Positions 10,043 through 19,286 of a DNA stretch of 64,000 nucleotides are shown here, in pieces. The stretch is from Roseiarcus sp963783175 (GTDB lineage Bacteria; Pseudomonadota; Alphaproteobacteria; Rhizobiales; Beijerinckiaceae). Numbering within the stretch: position 1 is the first letter of the stretch; each line of letters starts with the position of its first letter. The stretch lies in assembly GCA_963783175.1 (NCBI GenBank), contig CAWANG010000026.1, positions 62,001-126,000 of the forward strand. Direction: 5' to 3'. The position numbers were made by a program, and so were the translations under genes. The notes below the pieces were generated by a model that was not told the origin of the DNA, made no database searches, and saw only the letters and a list, made by a program, of their open reading frames with translations.

Positions 10043-11611
10043 CTAGCGGGTAAGGGCCTCAAACGCTTCTCCGACGTCTGGAGTGAGCAGCTTCGCCGAG
10101 GTGGGATCGCAAGTCCCCGAGCGCCGCCAAAGGCAAATCCTGTCCGGGACCATCGCTCGATCGTAGGGGTCAGTCCAGCATTGGATTTGCTGGAAACCGG
10201 AGGCGGCGAAGTCGACCCCTAAATCGACTGGACGCTTCAGCTCCTCACTTCGCAGCTGGATGCTGATCGCGTAATTATAGGCGTTGGGAGCGATCGGGGG
10301 AGCGTCGTCGCCGGCGTTGTAGAGAGGAATCCCCGGACGCAGGTTCACGTAGCCGGCCATCCGCCACCACAACTTGCCGGGAAAAATTCCGACCCCGCAC
10401 GCCTCCTTGTCGGCGTTGACCGCTTGCATCGCCAGGATCGACCCGCGAGACCGAACCCAGAACCATATGCGGTTCGGCGAGGCCGCCAGAGCGAGGGACG
10501 CGAGGGTCCAACCGAGCGGCACGGCGACCAGCAGCGCACGCCGGATCGCGGGTCTGCCGAGCCTGTCCGCCAGCCAGGCGGCCGCCATCGTCGAGCCGAC
10601 GCCGGCAAGCGTCATGATGAGCGGCAGGGCCGGCGAAATATATCGGTATTCCTTGTGGGGAACAGCGGAATGGATCACGAAGATGGTTGCGGCGACCACC
10701 AGAAGCACGGGCAGCCTCAACGCGCCATAGAGCGCGCAAAGCACGATTACGACGCCGAACAGGCCCCACGAAACCCATTGCCAGCCGAGGTAGGAGTACA
10801 TCGGATTGATGCCGGCTGCGAAGCTGACCTTGGATTGGTAATAGACATACATAACCGAAGCATGAAATGGCCAGCCCCAGGTGATCCAGTCGAATAGCGC
10901 GCTACCGAGCACGATCGCGAGCGCAACACCCCCAAGCAAGGCCGGATAATGAGCCCTCGTTCGGATCCCGCCGATGGCGATGATCGCGACTGCGACGGCA
11001 GGGGCAAGCTGCGGGCGCAAAACCGCCGCCAGGCCCATCATCGCCGCGCCGATGAACATTCGTCGTTCGGACAGACCGCCGCGACCGGGATAGATCAGAT
11101 AAAGACCGGTTACGAGGGCTGCGCCGGCGGCGCTCTCGGAGAGCGGATGGGCGTAGAAATACACCAGCTCGAACCAGACCGCGGTCAAAAGACCCGTTGT
11201 GACCGCGCCGGGGAAGCCCGCGACGTTGCGGCCCCACAGGAAGCCGCAGATCACCGGCGCCAGCGAGATGATGCAGAGCAGGACGGCGACGCCGGCGAGG
11301 CCGGCGGCGGGCGGCGACCCGAACAGCTCGCCAAGGCCCATGAAAGCGGCGAGCAATCCCGGCCACAGCCAGCTTCGCGCGCCCAGTTGGAAATCCCAGA
11401 AGGGCGTCAGCCCCTGGTGATTGACGAGACGGTTCGTCTGTTCGAGCCACTCGACCTCGTCGGGATGGAGTATGCTTGGAAGCAATGTCATGACGCTGGC
11501 GCGGACCGCGACCGCCAAGAGGCAGATCAAGAGCAGCGCCACCCAGTCGCGGCGCAAAAAAGCCTCCAGGGGCGACTCGTTTTGTCGCCGTCCGGCTGCG
11601 GAATACGGCAT
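10043..11611 (-). CDS. Membrane glycosyltransferase of the GT22/Alg9 mannosyltransferase type
   Basis: 522 residues with many membrane segments and, just after the first one, the lumenal/periplasmic acidic motif ILHPDEVEWLEQ (HPDE), the signature of GT-C enzymes such as GT22 (Alg9/PIG-B) that use polyprenyl-phosphate sugars. About nine to eleven hydrophobic segments are followed by a soluble C-terminal part (about 400-522). It would add a sugar, perhaps mannose, on the periplasmic side of the inner membrane. Neighbours are FkbM methyltransferases and a PQQ dehydrogenase, consistent with surface glycan or glycolipid synthesis. The donor and acceptor cannot be read from sequence. Confidence 0.75.
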   Translation of the reverse strand: MPYSAAGRRQNESPLEAFLRRDWVALLLICLLAVAVRASVMTLLPSILHPDEVEWLEQTNRLVNHQGLTPFWDFQLGARSWLWPGLLAAFMGLGELFGSPPAAGLAGVAVLLCIISLAPVICGFLWGRNVAGFPGAVTTGLLTAVWFELVYFYAHPLSESAAGAALVTGLYLIYPGRGGLSERRMFIGAAMMGLAAVLRPQLAPAVAVAIIAIGGIRTRAHYPALLGGVALAIVLGSALFDWITWGWPFHASVMYVYYQSKVSFAAGINPMYSYLGWQWVSWGLFGVVIVLCALYGALRLPVLLVVAATIFVIHSAVPHKEYRYISPALPLIMTLAGVGSTMAAAWLADRLGRPAIRRALLVAVPLGWTLASLALAASPNRIWFWVRSRGSILAMQAVNADKEACGVGIFPGKLWWRMAGYVNLRPGIPLYNAGDDAPPIAPNAYNYAISIQLRSEELKRPVDLGVDFAASGFQQIQCWTDPYDRAMVPDRICLWRRSGTCDPTSAKLLTPDVGEAFEALTR

Positions 11612-11889
11612 CAGGCCCCCTGGAGGATTCTTGGACGTCCCGATTGCTCCGGCGGCGGCTAACGTCCGTTCGTCCGCGGCTCGACGTTACCGGACCAAGC
11701 GACGAGGTCAAGGTCGCTCCGCCCCCCGCGCCTATGACTTTCGAGCGTCATCCGTCTGGGGCTAGTTTACCGGGATGCCCTTGACGAAGTGGAAAATTTC
11801 TGGCTTTTCGGGCGCCTTCCCGCTTTTGCCTCTTCCGTTTCTGCAGATTGACTGCAAGAACAGCGTGAGTTGCGCGGAGCAGTTATGTA

Positions 11890-13696
11890 ATGAAACTACT
11901 TCTTACGGTCGCTGCGGCAGCTCTCGTAGTCTTCCTGGTAGGCGCTGGCATCGCTTTATACTATCTTTTTCCGCACGAAGTGATTCGGTATACAATCATT
12001 GCGCGGAGTTATATTCATTCCTGGACGGCGCCCGCAGGGACGACAACGACGGAGTTGAATCCAGCCTACGAGGCCCCGGGAATCCGAGCGCCGAAGCTTG
12101 CCCCCGTAGCGCCGCTGGCTAACGCCGCCGTCGATGGCGAATGGCCCAGCTATAACAGAACGCTTACCTCCGAACGTTACTCGCCGCTCGACGAAATCAA
12201 TCCGAAGACGGTCGAAAAATTGAAGGTCATATGCACTTACGACACCAAGCAATTCAGCAACTTCGAATCCGGCCTGATCATGGTCAATGGCGCGCTGATC
12301 GGCACGACGGAGTTCGATATCTTCTCGATTGACCCTGTGACTTGTGCCGAGAATTGGCGTACGCACGAGAACATCCCGCCCAGCTATTATATGACCAACC
12401 GGGGGCCGTCGTACCTGGACGGCAGGCTGTTTCGCGGTTTTCAGAACGGGCGGGTGCGGGCCTATGCCTTCAAGACCGGGAAGCCGATTTGGGAGACGGC
12501 CATAGCCGACCCGAAACTCGGCGAGTTCCGTGCCGGCCGCCCCGATCGCCTGGAACGGCCTCGTTTTCGTCGGCAACGCCTCGGGCGACGCCAAGGGCGG
12601 CAAGGGACGGGTGTACGGGCTTGACGCCGAGACCGGCAAGATCGTCTGGGTATTCTACCTTGTGCCGAAGGTCGAGAGCGATCCGGTCCGCGGCCCGCAA
12701 GGCGCTTCGCCGCTCGACAAGTCGACTTGGGACAACGCGGCCGGAATACCGATCAGCGGCGGCGGAACCTGGACGTCGCTCACGCTTGACCCCGACGAGG
12801 AAGAGCTCTTCGTCCCGGTCGGCAATCCGTCTCCCGCTTTCGCGCTCAACGTGCGGGGGGGCGTAAATCTTTTCACGGGCTCGATCGTCGTGCTCGACGC
12901 CAAGACCGGGGCTTACAAACGCCATTTCGAGCTTTCACCCGGAGACTGGCATGACTGGGACGTATCCAACCCGCCGATCGTGATCCGGACGACGGGCGGC
13001 AAAGACCTCATGGCCGCCGCGCCGAAGGACGGGCACCTTTACGGTTTCGATCGCGCCAGCAACACGCTCCTCTATCGCGCGCCGGTAACCCGGGTTGAGA
13101 ATGTCGACGCGCCCCTCGTCGTCGGCAAGGAGGTTCGCTTCTGCCCGGGCGTGGCGGGCGGGGACGAGTGGAACAGTCCGGCCTACGATCCGCGGACGAA
13201 CCTCATCCTCGCGGGCGAGATCGACTGGTGCACGACGGTTTCGCTCCAGACGGATGAGCAGCTCCGCAATGCGCGCCCCGGCCAGATTTGGTTCGGAAAT
13301 GCGGCCTACAACCCGTTTCATCTTTTCGGCAGACAGGATCAGATCGACCGGAGCTGGGGTGGATGGGTGTATGCAGTCGACGCCGACTCCGGCGTCTGGA
13401 AATGGCGGCTGAAGTCCAATTACCCGATCGAAGGCGGCGTGACGCCGACGGCCGGCGGCGTCGTGATGTTCGGCGACCTCAGCGGCAACTTCTACGTCTT
13501 GGACGCCGAGACCGGCAGGAAGCTGTGGGGCCGCAAGATCGGGGGTGCGATTGGCGGCGGCCTCATTACGTATTCGGCTGGCGGTGGGCAAAAAATCGCA
13601 GTGGCGACCGGTCTTGCGAATATCACTATGCCGACAGAGGTCACGACAGCTAAGATCGTCGTGCTGGGCCTCGCCGGTGCCCCTTCGACCCATTGA
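11890..13696 (+). pseudogene. PQQ-dependent (quinoprotein) dehydrogenase-like protein, one frameshift
   Basis: An N-terminal membrane anchor or uncleaved signal (about 5-28) leads to an eight-bladed PQQ propeller with repeated tryptophan-docking motifs (AYAFKTGKPIWE, VYGLDAETGKIVW, FYVLDAETGRKLWG). The site residues of PQQ alcohol dehydrogenases are present: Asn in VPVGNPSPAF and the catalytic Asp in DWHDWDVSNPP. Two residues after that Asp there is Ser rather than Asp, which suggests a calcium-type rather than a lanthanide-type enzyme. No cytochrome c domain follows. Reading stops making sense at 12527: E-[extra T]-SVPAAPIAWNG restores the frame, giving about 601 residues. It would oxidise an alcohol or sugar in the periplasm. 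It sits inside the glycan island. Confidence 0.75.
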
Positions 13697-13718
13697 GACC
13701 CAGGTTAGGGAGCACCAG

Positions 13719-14618
13719 ATGGATGTGGTGACTAAATGGAACAGCCGGCTGTTTCGCGCGTGGCCTAACTCCAGCAATTGGCTGGTGCTTGCGCAGAGGA
13801 TCTATATGAGGGCGAATGCCATCGTTAAGATAAATCGCGTCGCGACAACGTTTTTTGGCTCGACCATGGATTGCCGAATCGACGACAACGTCGATCGCAG
13901 AATATATTTCTTTGGAGTCTGGGAGCCACATCTGACACACTTTATGAAACGAACCATCAAGGAGGGTGACAGTGTTGTCGATGTTGGCGCCAATATTGGG
14001 TATTATACTCTTCTGATGTCGCAGCTTGCGGGAAAGGACGGCTCGGTTGTGTCGATTGAAGCGTCTCCCGCCACGTTTGAGAGACTGACCAAGAATATCG
14101 AGCGCAATAGCTGCGCCAACGTGATCAGCCGGCAGGTCGCGGTGTCCGATCACAAAGGAGAGATAAAGCTGTTCTACTCAGAACATGGAGACAAGGATAC
14201 GGGTAAGATTTCGACCATCGAACGGTCAGGCGCCACAGTCGTTACCCCCGTACCCTGCGACACTCTTATCAGCATTCTGGCAAGCGCCGTGCCAATAGAT
14301 CGTGTTTCATTCATAAAGATAGACATTGAAGGCGCGGAGGCGCCGCTGTTATCGGAGCTAATTGTAAATAAGGATCAATTCGCGCCGAGACTCGTTGTCG
14401 TGTCAGAGATAGTAGAGGCCAATCTCGGCTTTGTCGATGCATTCAGGAGGAATGGATTTAAGTGTTTCTATCTTGATAACGACTATACGTACAAAGCATA
14501 CTTGGGGACAATCGGTCGCAAGGACAGCGAGTTTGGGTGTCTTCAACCCTTGGGAAACAGGGGAGAAAGGCCTCCGACCGCCGATATGGTGTTCGTCTAT
14601 GAAAGAAGGGCAACCTGA
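13719..14618 (+). CDS. FkbM-family SAM-dependent methyltransferase
   Basis: 299 residues from the ATG at 13719, which has GGTTAGGGAG as ribosome binding site; the frame is open further upstream but overlaps the dehydrogenase gene. The SAM motif is SVVDVGANIGYYTLLMSQL, followed by VVSIEASPATFERL and FIKIDIEGAEAPLL, the FkbM pattern. About 100 residues precede the motif. It follows the PQQ dehydrogenase by 22 bases and is probably cotranscribed with it. Codon use is visibly less GC-rich than in flanking genes, hinting at acquisition from another source. Likely an O-methyltransferase of glycan or lipid; the substrate is unknown. Confidence 0.85.
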   Translation: MDVVTKWNSRLFRAWPNSSNWLVLAQRIYMRANAIVKINRVATTFFGSTMDCRIDDNVDRRIYFFGVWEPHLTHFMKRTIKEGDSVVDVGANIGYYTLLMSQLAGKDGSVVSIEASPATFERLTKNIERNSCANVISRQVAVSDHKGEIKLFYSEHGDKDTGKISTIERSGATVVTPVPCDTLISILASAVPIDRVSFIKIDIEGAEAPLLSELIVNKDQFAPRLVVVSEIVEANLGFVDAFRRNGFKCFYLDNDYTYKAYLGTIGRKDSEFGCLQPLGNRGERPPTADMVFVYERRAT

Positions 14619-14697
14619 GGGCCTCCTCCGAGAAGAAATAGGCGAGGAGCGCTTTTCGTCCCGGCTCAGGCCGTGATTTCGGTCGAGTCGCCTCGCC

Positions 14698-16305
14698 TCA
14701 TTGCTGCGGGCAGGCGTAGGTGGAGGCGTAGGCCCCAGCGCTATAAGGCACGGTCCGCGCGTCTCCGAGGATGTCGACGGTTGGCGCGCCTGAAGCGGTG
14801 CCGGCGCAAATCGCCTGCGCTCCAGCCTTGAGCATCACGTTGTAGGTCAGGGTCGACGGATCGAAGTTGACAAATTCGCCTTCTGTACCGTCGGTAGCGA
14901 TGAGGTTGGCGTTGCCGTAGGTTCCGGGCGCGCTAAAAAACTGTCCGACCGTCCCCACGTACCAGTAAAACACCGACAGCCCAACGTTGTGATCCGCTTC
15001 GACCCCGGCGTCGAGATTGTCGACGCTGATCGCGCTCGCAAGATTGTTGCGCACGGCAGTGCTGGTGCTCGAGTTACCCTCATGCGTCTTGTCGCCGACG
15101 CTGATCGCGGGCAAGCAGCCACCGGACACTGGAACGAGTCCGTCATTTAATACCGTATTATTAGCGATTATAGCGCCGTGGATGCTTGAGAACGCGATCC
15201 CCCAGCAGGCGCTCGTGATGACGATATTGTTGGTGACGGTGAGGTAGGTCCACTCGTCGTCGAAGGCGTCGATCCCTTGCAGATACGTCGGAAAGGCAAG
15301 ATTCGGGTCGGTCTGCCGGATGACCGTGTTGCTGTCGATTAGGATGCCCTCGTAATTGTTCACCGTCGAGCCCGCAACCGCCAGCGGGGCGAGTATCCCC
15401 TGCATGGCGTCATTGTGATTGCCGTCGTTAAGGTTGAGATTGTCGTGAACATAGTTCTTCGTGATGGTGAGATCGCTCGCGCCGAAATCGACCCCGTCGT
15501 CGCCAAAATGATCGATCTCATTGCCTGAGAACACCATGAGGTTGGCCGTAAGCGTCGCACCATTCCTGACATTCGTGATGTGAGATCCGGTCATCGAAAC
15601 GCATTTTGCATAGGAGCCTCCCGCGGAGGTCTGGGCGAAAAACCCGTTGCGCGCGTTCGCGACCCATTGGGCCTGGGACCAGCCGGTGGTGTCGTCTTGT
15701 GATGAGATCGTCATGTTCTCGAACACAATGTTGGACGTTGGAAACGCGGCTCCACCCTTGACTTGAACCAACCAAGCGCCGCTAAGAGCGGCAGCTTGGA
15801 GACTTTGCACTTTGAGGCCGCTGAACGCGAACATGCTGGCCCCGTCGACAGAAAGCGAGGTCAGGACGGGCGTCTGACCCGGCGCGGCGGCGATCGTGAC
15901 GAACGCCGTATTCGCAATCTCCGCGTCGTATTCGCTCACGCCGATATTTCCGTAGTTCCCGCTCATCAGCAGGACTTCATCGCCGGGCTTGATCGGCCCT
16001 GTCTTCGGGCCCGTGGCGATAATCACGGGTTGCCCAGGGCCAGGGACCTGACGATAGGGGACGCTCGTCAGCAGGGGGTAAGGGTAGCCAGTTTCAGTTG
16101 CAAACAGGGCCTGCAGCGAGTTCCAGGGGTGCGCTTCAGAGCCATTCCCTCCGCCGGTCTGGGTCTTGCCGTTCACCGGGTCAATATACCAAGTACTCTT
16201 GAACGTCGTCGGCGGCGCCGCGCAATCATGATAGACTTGCTGAGCGGAGGCGGGAAAAACATAGCAGAGTAGCAGAATCAGTGCGGAACCAAGCGTCTTC
16301 GTCAA
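14698..16305 (-). CDS. Secreted right-handed parallel beta-helix protein
   Basis: 535 residues with a signal peptide (TKTLGSALILLLCYVFPASA). The start is the TTG at 16305, supported by a GGGAGGG ribosome binding site upstream and the absence of an in-frame ATG before the signal. The body has repeating strand-turn units with Asn/Asp ladders (VTIAAAPGQTPVL, NIVFENMTISS, ITKNYVHDNLNL, LIDSNTVIRQ, IIANNTVLNDG), as in PbH1 proteins. Such proteins bind, cleave or epimerise polysaccharides outside the cytoplasm. It lies between the FkbM gene and the acylation cassette, so a role in a surface polysaccharide is likely, but no catalytic residues could be assigned. Confidence 0.8.
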   Translation of the reverse strand: MTKTLGSALILLLCYVFPASAQQVYHDCAAPPTTFKSTWYIDPVNGKTQTGGGNGSEAHPWNSLQALFATETGYPYPLLTSVPYRQVPGPGQPVIIATGPKTGPIKPGDEVLLMSGNYGNIGVSEYDAEIANTAFVTIAAAPGQTPVLTSLSVDGASMFAFSGLKVQSLQAAALSGAWLVQVKGGAAFPTSNIVFENMTISSQDDTTGWSQAQWVANARNGFFAQTSAGGSYAKCVSMTGSHITNVRNGATLTANLMVFSGNEIDHFGDDGVDFGASDLTITKNYVHDNLNLNDGNHNDAMQGILAPLAVAGSTVNNYEGILIDSNTVIRQTDPNLAFPTYLQGIDAFDDEWTYLTVTNNIVITSACWGIAFSSIHGAIIANNTVLNDGLVPVSGGCLPAISVGDKTHEGNSSTSTAVRNNLASAISVDNLDAGVEADHNVGLSVFYWYVGTVGQFFSAPGTYGNANLIATDGTEGEFVNFDPSTLTYNVMLKAGAQAICAGTASGAPTVDILGDARTVPYSAGAYASTYACPQQ

Positions 16306-16552
16306 ACTCGGAGCCCTCCCGTTGACGTTATCAACGTGTAAAAATATGACCTAATCGATAGCATGTCTGGTCTATGCTTTCAATAACCGATGTGTTATCC
16401 CCTGCCAGCTAGTAATAAGCGAAAATCGCCGGCTGCACAATTCAATCGGGAATTGGCTAATCGGACAGATCTCAGCGGTTCAGGTACGATCGCCAATGTC
16501 GCGATGCGGCGAAACTCGCGGGCGAATCACGGCGCTTCGTCGCGACGGCGCC

Positions 16553-17548
16553 TCAGAGGTCGAGATCGCCGATCGCACCCGCGAGTTTGGCGCTCGCGGT
16601 CATCGCGCCGGCATGGTTCAAATGCGACCAGTTCTCGTAGAGCTGATCCTGTTGCGCCAAATCCCCGTAGTCCAGAATCGGACCATATTGCTGCAGAAAG
16701 TCGAGATCGCTGATCGTCTGCGGGCCGTTGAAGATTGGCAGGAAGATAAAGATCAACTGCGTTCCGTGAGCTTTCGCCTCCTGCGCAATCTTGCCAATAT
16801 AGAGGTGATCTTCGCCGCCGCTGATTCGAGTCAAGGCGCGCGCGACCGCAGTTCGCGGAATCGGCTCCCTCGGCTCGGCGAGGAGCGTCGCGCGAGGAAC
16901 CGGATGCTCCATGTCGACCAGTTTCCCGAACTCGCCGGGAAAGCTGGTCGAGTAGTCGGTGCGCCTGCTGGCATAGAGCCCGGGATCGAATAGCTTGGTG
17001 AGCCCGAACAGGTTCGGAAACAGATTGGCGCCGAATAGCGTGACCTTGCGAAGCGGCAGATAGGCGAGGTCGTAGAGATAGTTATGCAGGAACGGCGTCG
17101 GCGGGAACACGATCGCATCTGCGGGGGCCACGGATTTGAAGGCGAAATGGCCGAAGGGGTAGGGCTGGTCGTCGACTTCGAGAACGATCACCTTCGGGGA
17201 TTTCGCCTTGAAGAGCTCGTCCACGATCGCCCATTGAATGTTGCGTCCTGAGCCTTCGAGCGCGAAGTTGGCGACATTGGCGTGCTTGCCGCGCGTAGCA
17301 AGCTGGTTCTCGATTGCCGCGGCGCTGAGGCCGAGCTGGGCGCGGGAGGGGCCGAGAATGGCGACGTCGATCGGCCGCGGATCAAAGTGGATGCGCTCGT
17401 AGATCCATCGCAACCGGCCGTCCAGGCTCTTATCCAGGAGCTGCCAGCGCTGGTAGTCGTTCTCCGGCAGCAGAAGGACCACGGCGTCGAGAGCGAGCGC
17501 GAGAGCGACCGCCGCGCACAGAACGCCAAAAAGCCTCAGTCCGGACAT
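16553..17548 (-). CDS. SGNH/AlgX-like membrane-anchored protein of a polysaccharide acylation cassette
   Basis: 331 residues from the ATG at 17548, chosen because AAGAGGAA lies about six bases upstream; an ATG five codons earlier has no binding site. One N-terminal membrane anchor (LFGVLCAAVALALALDAVV) precedes a periplasmic domain with AILGPSRAQLGLSA (candidate GxSxxxxG serine block) and a C-terminal NWSHLNHAGA that could supply the His of an SGNH triad. The gene follows the MBOAT acyltransferase by 58 bases in the same direction. Proteins in this position (AlgX, AlgJ, DltD-like) assist in or carry out the transfer of acyl groups to polysaccharide outside the membrane. The assignment is by fold-level motifs and context. 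Confidence 0.65.
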   Translation of the reverse strand: MSGLRLFGVLCAAVALALALDAVVLLLPENDYQRWQLLDKSLDGRLRWIYERIHFDPRPIDVAILGPSRAQLGLSAAAIENQLATRGKHANVANFALEGSGRNIQWAIVDELFKAKSPKVIVLEVDDQPYPFGHFAFKSVAPADAIVFPPTPFLHNYLYDLAYLPLRKVTLFGANLFPNLFGLTKLFDPGLYASRRTDYSTSFPGEFGKLVDMEHPVPRATLLAEPREPIPRTAVARALTRISGGEDHLYIGKIAQEAKAHGTQLIFIFLPIFNGPQTISDLDFLQQYGPILDYGDLAQQDQLYENWSHLNHAGAMTASAKLAGAIGDLDL

Positions 17549-17606
17549 CCGTTCCTCTTGCATTCAAGTCCGGTCTTGTCCGCGGGCGCGAAAGGCGCCC
17601 CTTGGG

Positions 17607-19028
17607 CTAGAATTGTCCATAGATGAATCGTCCGCTTCCCTCGGTCGAAAGCACGGTGAGCAGGAACAGGCAAACGCCGTACTGCAGCCATTGCGGAGCG
17701 ACCGCGCCGACCCGCCGGGCCAGCCGCTGGGCGCCAGGCGCCCCGCGCCGACATAGACGGCGACTCCCATGCAGATAAAGGCCGGAACAGTAAGATCGGC
17801 CGGCATGTCCGACCAACCCGTCGGTCCGCTCGAGGCGAAGCCGAGGATCTGCGCCAGGATGGAAAGGGCCTGACCGAAGGTCGCAGAGTGGAAAAAAATC
17901 TGGGAAAAGCTCATCAGCGCGAAGGTCAACGCAGCCCCGAGGAAAGCCATCAGAGCGCCTGGCAGGCGCGAGGCGGCGCCATCCGCCGGTTTTGACCTTC
18001 CGGCGGCGCGTTTGCGGCGCGTGCGCGCGGCGAGGATCAGCACCGTCACGGTGAGGAACGCAGCATGAAGAATGCCGAACACAAGATAGTTGAGGGTGAA
18101 ACCGTGCCAGATGCCGATGATGATCATATTGAGGCAGATGGCGGCCAGTAATCCCGGTTGGCCATAGTCGCGCAGCGCCATCGACATCGGCGTGAACAGA
18201 TAGTCGGTGAGCCAGCTGGTCAGGCTCATGTGCCAGCGGCGCCACATCTCCTGGATGTTGACGGCTGCGAACGGAGCGTTGAAGTTGGGCGGACCCTCGA
18301 CGCCGAACAGCTTGCCGATGCCGAGCGCGATGTTGGTATAGCCGGAGAAATCGGCGTAGAGCTGGATCGTGTAGCAGGCGACCGTCGTCAGCATTACCGA
18401 GTAAGCAAAATCGGCGTGCGACTTGTCGACTACGTCGATGAAGGCGGCAAGACGGTCGCCAACCAGCGTCTTCATCATCAGACCGCCAAGGATGTAGCGG
18501 AATCCGGTTTCGACCTGTGCGGAGTTCGAGCCCGCGCGCCGTGATGTCGCGCATCTGGGCGAAGAACGGCGCCGGCCGCTGAATGGGGCCGCTGACGATC
18601 TGCGGAAAGAACGCTGGAAACAGGAAAAACACCGCTGGATCACGTTCGACCGCCTCGTCGTCCCAATAGACTTCGATCAGGTAGGATATCAATTTGAACG
18701 AGTAGTAGGAGACGCCCAGCGGCAGCAACAGGCCGCGCCAGGCGCCCGCGGCCTTGAAGACCACAATCACCGCGACAACCGCAGCTACGCCAGCGGCCAT
18801 ATACGCCTGCTTCGCCCGCTCGCTGCCGCTCTTCGCGATCGCGAGGCCGAGCGCATAGACCGCGCCCGAGGCGACGATGAGCAGCAAGAGATAGATCCGG
18901 CTTGAAAGCGCGTAAAACCCGTAAGACAGCGCCAGCAGATAAAGTGCGCGCCACCGGCCCGGGAGGAGATAGAACGCCGCCACCACCGGAACGAGGGCGA
19001 TAAAAAACAGCGGTGAAGTGAAATTCAC
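17607..19028 (-). pseudogene. MBOAT-family O-acyltransferase (AlgI/DltB type), two compensating frameshifts
   Basis: The GTG start at 19028 follows directly on the carrier-protein stop (TGAGTG). The protein has the MBOAT landmarks: YYSFKLISYLIEVYW and FPQIVSGPIQRP near the N-terminus, MWRRWHMSLTSWLTDYLF in the re-entrant region, and the catalytic-His region GIWHGFTLNYLVFGILHA. The frame changes near 18530 (one extra base between DITARG and NSAQVETGFRYI) and changes back near 17737 (one missing C before QRLARRVGAV), giving about 473 residues ending FIYGQF. Two opposite one-base shifts that restore the original frame argue for assembly error. The enzyme should move an acyl group from a carrier across the membrane to a polysaccharide hydroxyl. 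The substrate is unknown. Confidence 0.8.
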
Positions 19029-19271
19029 TCACGCCGCCTTCTTCTTGATCAACTCGAGCAGCTCGCCAACGTTCTTGAGCGAGCGGACATCCTTGATGCT
19101 GAACTTGACGCCGAAGGATTTCTCGACCGCGATGATCATGTTGATATTGGAAAGCGAATCCCAGGTCGGGACGTCGGCCGCGGTCATGCCCTCGCTGACG
19201 ATGAGCGCATCGTCGTTGAACACGTCGCGAAAAATCGGCGTCAGCCGGGAGACGATTTCATTATTCTGCAT
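19029..19271 (-). CDS. Acyl carrier protein
   Basis: 80 residues, acidic, with the phosphopantetheine site in VPTWDSLSNINMII (Ser of DSLS). It is preceded by the FkbH gene at 15 bases and abuts the MBOAT gene. Sequence and position suggest a dedicated carrier for the FkbH-loaded acyl group rather than the fatty-acid AcpP. Confidence 0.9.
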   Translation of the reverse strand: MQNNEIVSRLTPIFRDVFNDDALIVSEGMTAADVPTWDSLSNINMIIAVEKSFGVKFSIKDVRSLKNVGELLELIKKKAA

Positions 19272-19286
19272 TCCCAGCCCTTTTGC

